Shown here: in pieces, positions 42,934-43,468 of the stretch
Numbering within the stretch: the stretch's first letter is position 1
Layout of the letters: the number at the start of each line of letters is the position of its first letter
Virus record (IMG/VR): IMGVR_UViG_3300011253_000764
Span: 1-43,468 of that record
DNA length: 43,468 nt
Strand: one strand, 5' to 3'
Source of the DNA: a virus
Notes under the pieces: generated by a model
What the model was told of the DNA's origin: nothing
The model's input: the letters and a program-made list of their open reading frames with translations, nothing else
The model's database searches: none
Position numbers and translations under genes: made by a program

Positions 42934-43468
42934 AACGCCACCTCCGCCCCGAGCTCACGGGCCTTGGCGATGGCGTCCGCGCGGGTTCCGATGCCGGTGG
43001 CTAGGCACTTGCCGTCAACCGCGATCCACCAGTGCCCGCGCTCAAAGCGCTTTTCGCGCTCCCCACGGTCTGGGCCGAAGCAGGCCCCGCCAACGTTGGT
43101 CCCTCCGCGCTCCGCGTCCATCCAGTCGTCTCCGTCCTCCTTATCCGCGGGGTCGAAGAAACCCCACTCCCCCGACAGCACCACACCCTCAAGCGGCTGG
43201 GCCCTGGCTACATCCGCGACAAGACCTTCGATGTCGTGGCCGGACACGTGTAGGTCGCCCTTGGATGCCCACCAGCGTGCGAGCCGTGTGGTCGCTGCGG
43301 TGTCGTCCTTGACCACGAACCCGCGCGCCTCAAGGTCCGCAACCCGCGGGTCCTTGGCGGGCTTGGCTTGCCCGGCCCCTGCGATCAGCCTCTGCGCCAG
43401 GTCGTCACCGATCGTGTACCGCATCGAGTCCAAGGAGTCGTCTAGGCGCTTGGCCTGCTCGGCTTCGC
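42930..43468 (-). CDS. Large unknown phage protein, C-terminal part (continues from base 1)
   Basis: Continuation of the gene starting at 1414; the frame enters at 43447 and ends at the TGA at 42930, giving the last 172 residues. Within this part lie RYTIGDDLAQRLIAGAGQ, a third RGFV-type segment (VADLEARGFVVKDDTAATTR), Trp-rich motifs (LARWWASKGDLHVSG) and a closing FERGHWWIAVDGKCLATGIG, TRADAIAKARELGAEV domain. A separate start (TTG at 43433 or ATG at 43424) inside this part is possible but not needed. Confidence 0.8.
   Translation of the reverse strand, partial: EAEQAKRLDDSLDSMRYTIGDDLAQRLIAGAGQAKPAKDPRVADLEARGFVVKDDTAATTRLARWWASKGDLHVSGHDIEGLVADVARAQPLEGVVLSGEWGFFDPADKEDGDDWMDAERGGTNVGGACFGPDRGEREKRFERGHWWIAVDGKCLATGIGTRADAIAKARELGAEVAL
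43448..43468. repeat. Terminal direct repeat, right copy (circular-map overlap)
   Basis: Identical to bases 1-21. See the left copy; the true circle is 43,447 bp. Confidence 0.9.

Overview
This window is a complete, GC-rich, tailed-phage genome given as a linear contig of a circular map. The first 21 bases are repeated exactly as the last 21 bases (1-21 = 43448-43468), and one gene reads through the join, so the unique circular length is 43,447 bp. The phage has a contractile tail: a DUF3383-type sheath, a DUF3277-type tube, a baseplate J protein, a gp138-like spike and a Pam3-like baseplate plug. The host is probably Gram-negative, because the phage carries a lipobox lipoprotein and an Amidase_3-type lysis enzyme. 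I cannot name the host. I see no integrase, tRNA or CRISPR array.

Layout. Two divergent transcription units start in a 114-bp gap (12074-12187). The plus-strand unit (12188-18053) carries a RecE/PD-(D/E)XK-like exonuclease, an OB-like putative ssDNA-binding protein, an XRE-type regulator, a winged-helix protein, small unknowns, small membrane proteins (possible holin) and a HAD phosphatase. The minus-strand unit runs from 12073 down to 1, across the join, and on from 43447 down to 18039. Along this path come: an HTH regulator; unknowns; a cytosine methyltransferase; the replication initiator and DnaB helicase; two paralogous winged-helix proteins; a RusA resolvase; a small-terminase candidate; small unknowns and a 643-aa unknown crossing the join; a membrane protein; an adenine-type methyltransferase and a terminator (about 41779-41831). 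Next come TerL, portal, three beta-rich structural proteins, an SPP1 gp7-like protein, protease/scaffold, a cement-like protein, major capsid protein, connector proteins, sheath, tube, tail chaperones, tape measure, baseplate, fibres, a lipoprotein, a holin-like protein and an amidase.

Gene packing is extreme: most junctions are ATGA/GTGA/TTGA or TGATG overlaps. The few breaks hold regulatory sequence. Three minus-strand breaks (2892-2954, 5684-5744, 10365-10431) contain near-identical sigma70-type promoters (TTGAC[AG]-17 bp-TA...) whose -35 hexamer contains the stop codon of the gene before. Each is followed by a short stem-loop placed at about +1. The two divergent promoters at 12102-12146 follow the same plan. 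The initiator gene contains seven GCTGGCG iterons at exactly 11-bp spacing, out of phase with codons, which marks a likely replication origin.

Recoding is also visible. The tail chaperone gene has a TTTTTT slip site leading into an 85-codon -1 frame extension (lambda G/GT-like). The capsid protease gene has a strong internal Shine-Dalgarno and ATG for a nested scaffold (lambda C/Nu3-like).

No gene-free stretch longer than 300 bases exists. All functions are inferred by reading the sequence; no database search was run.
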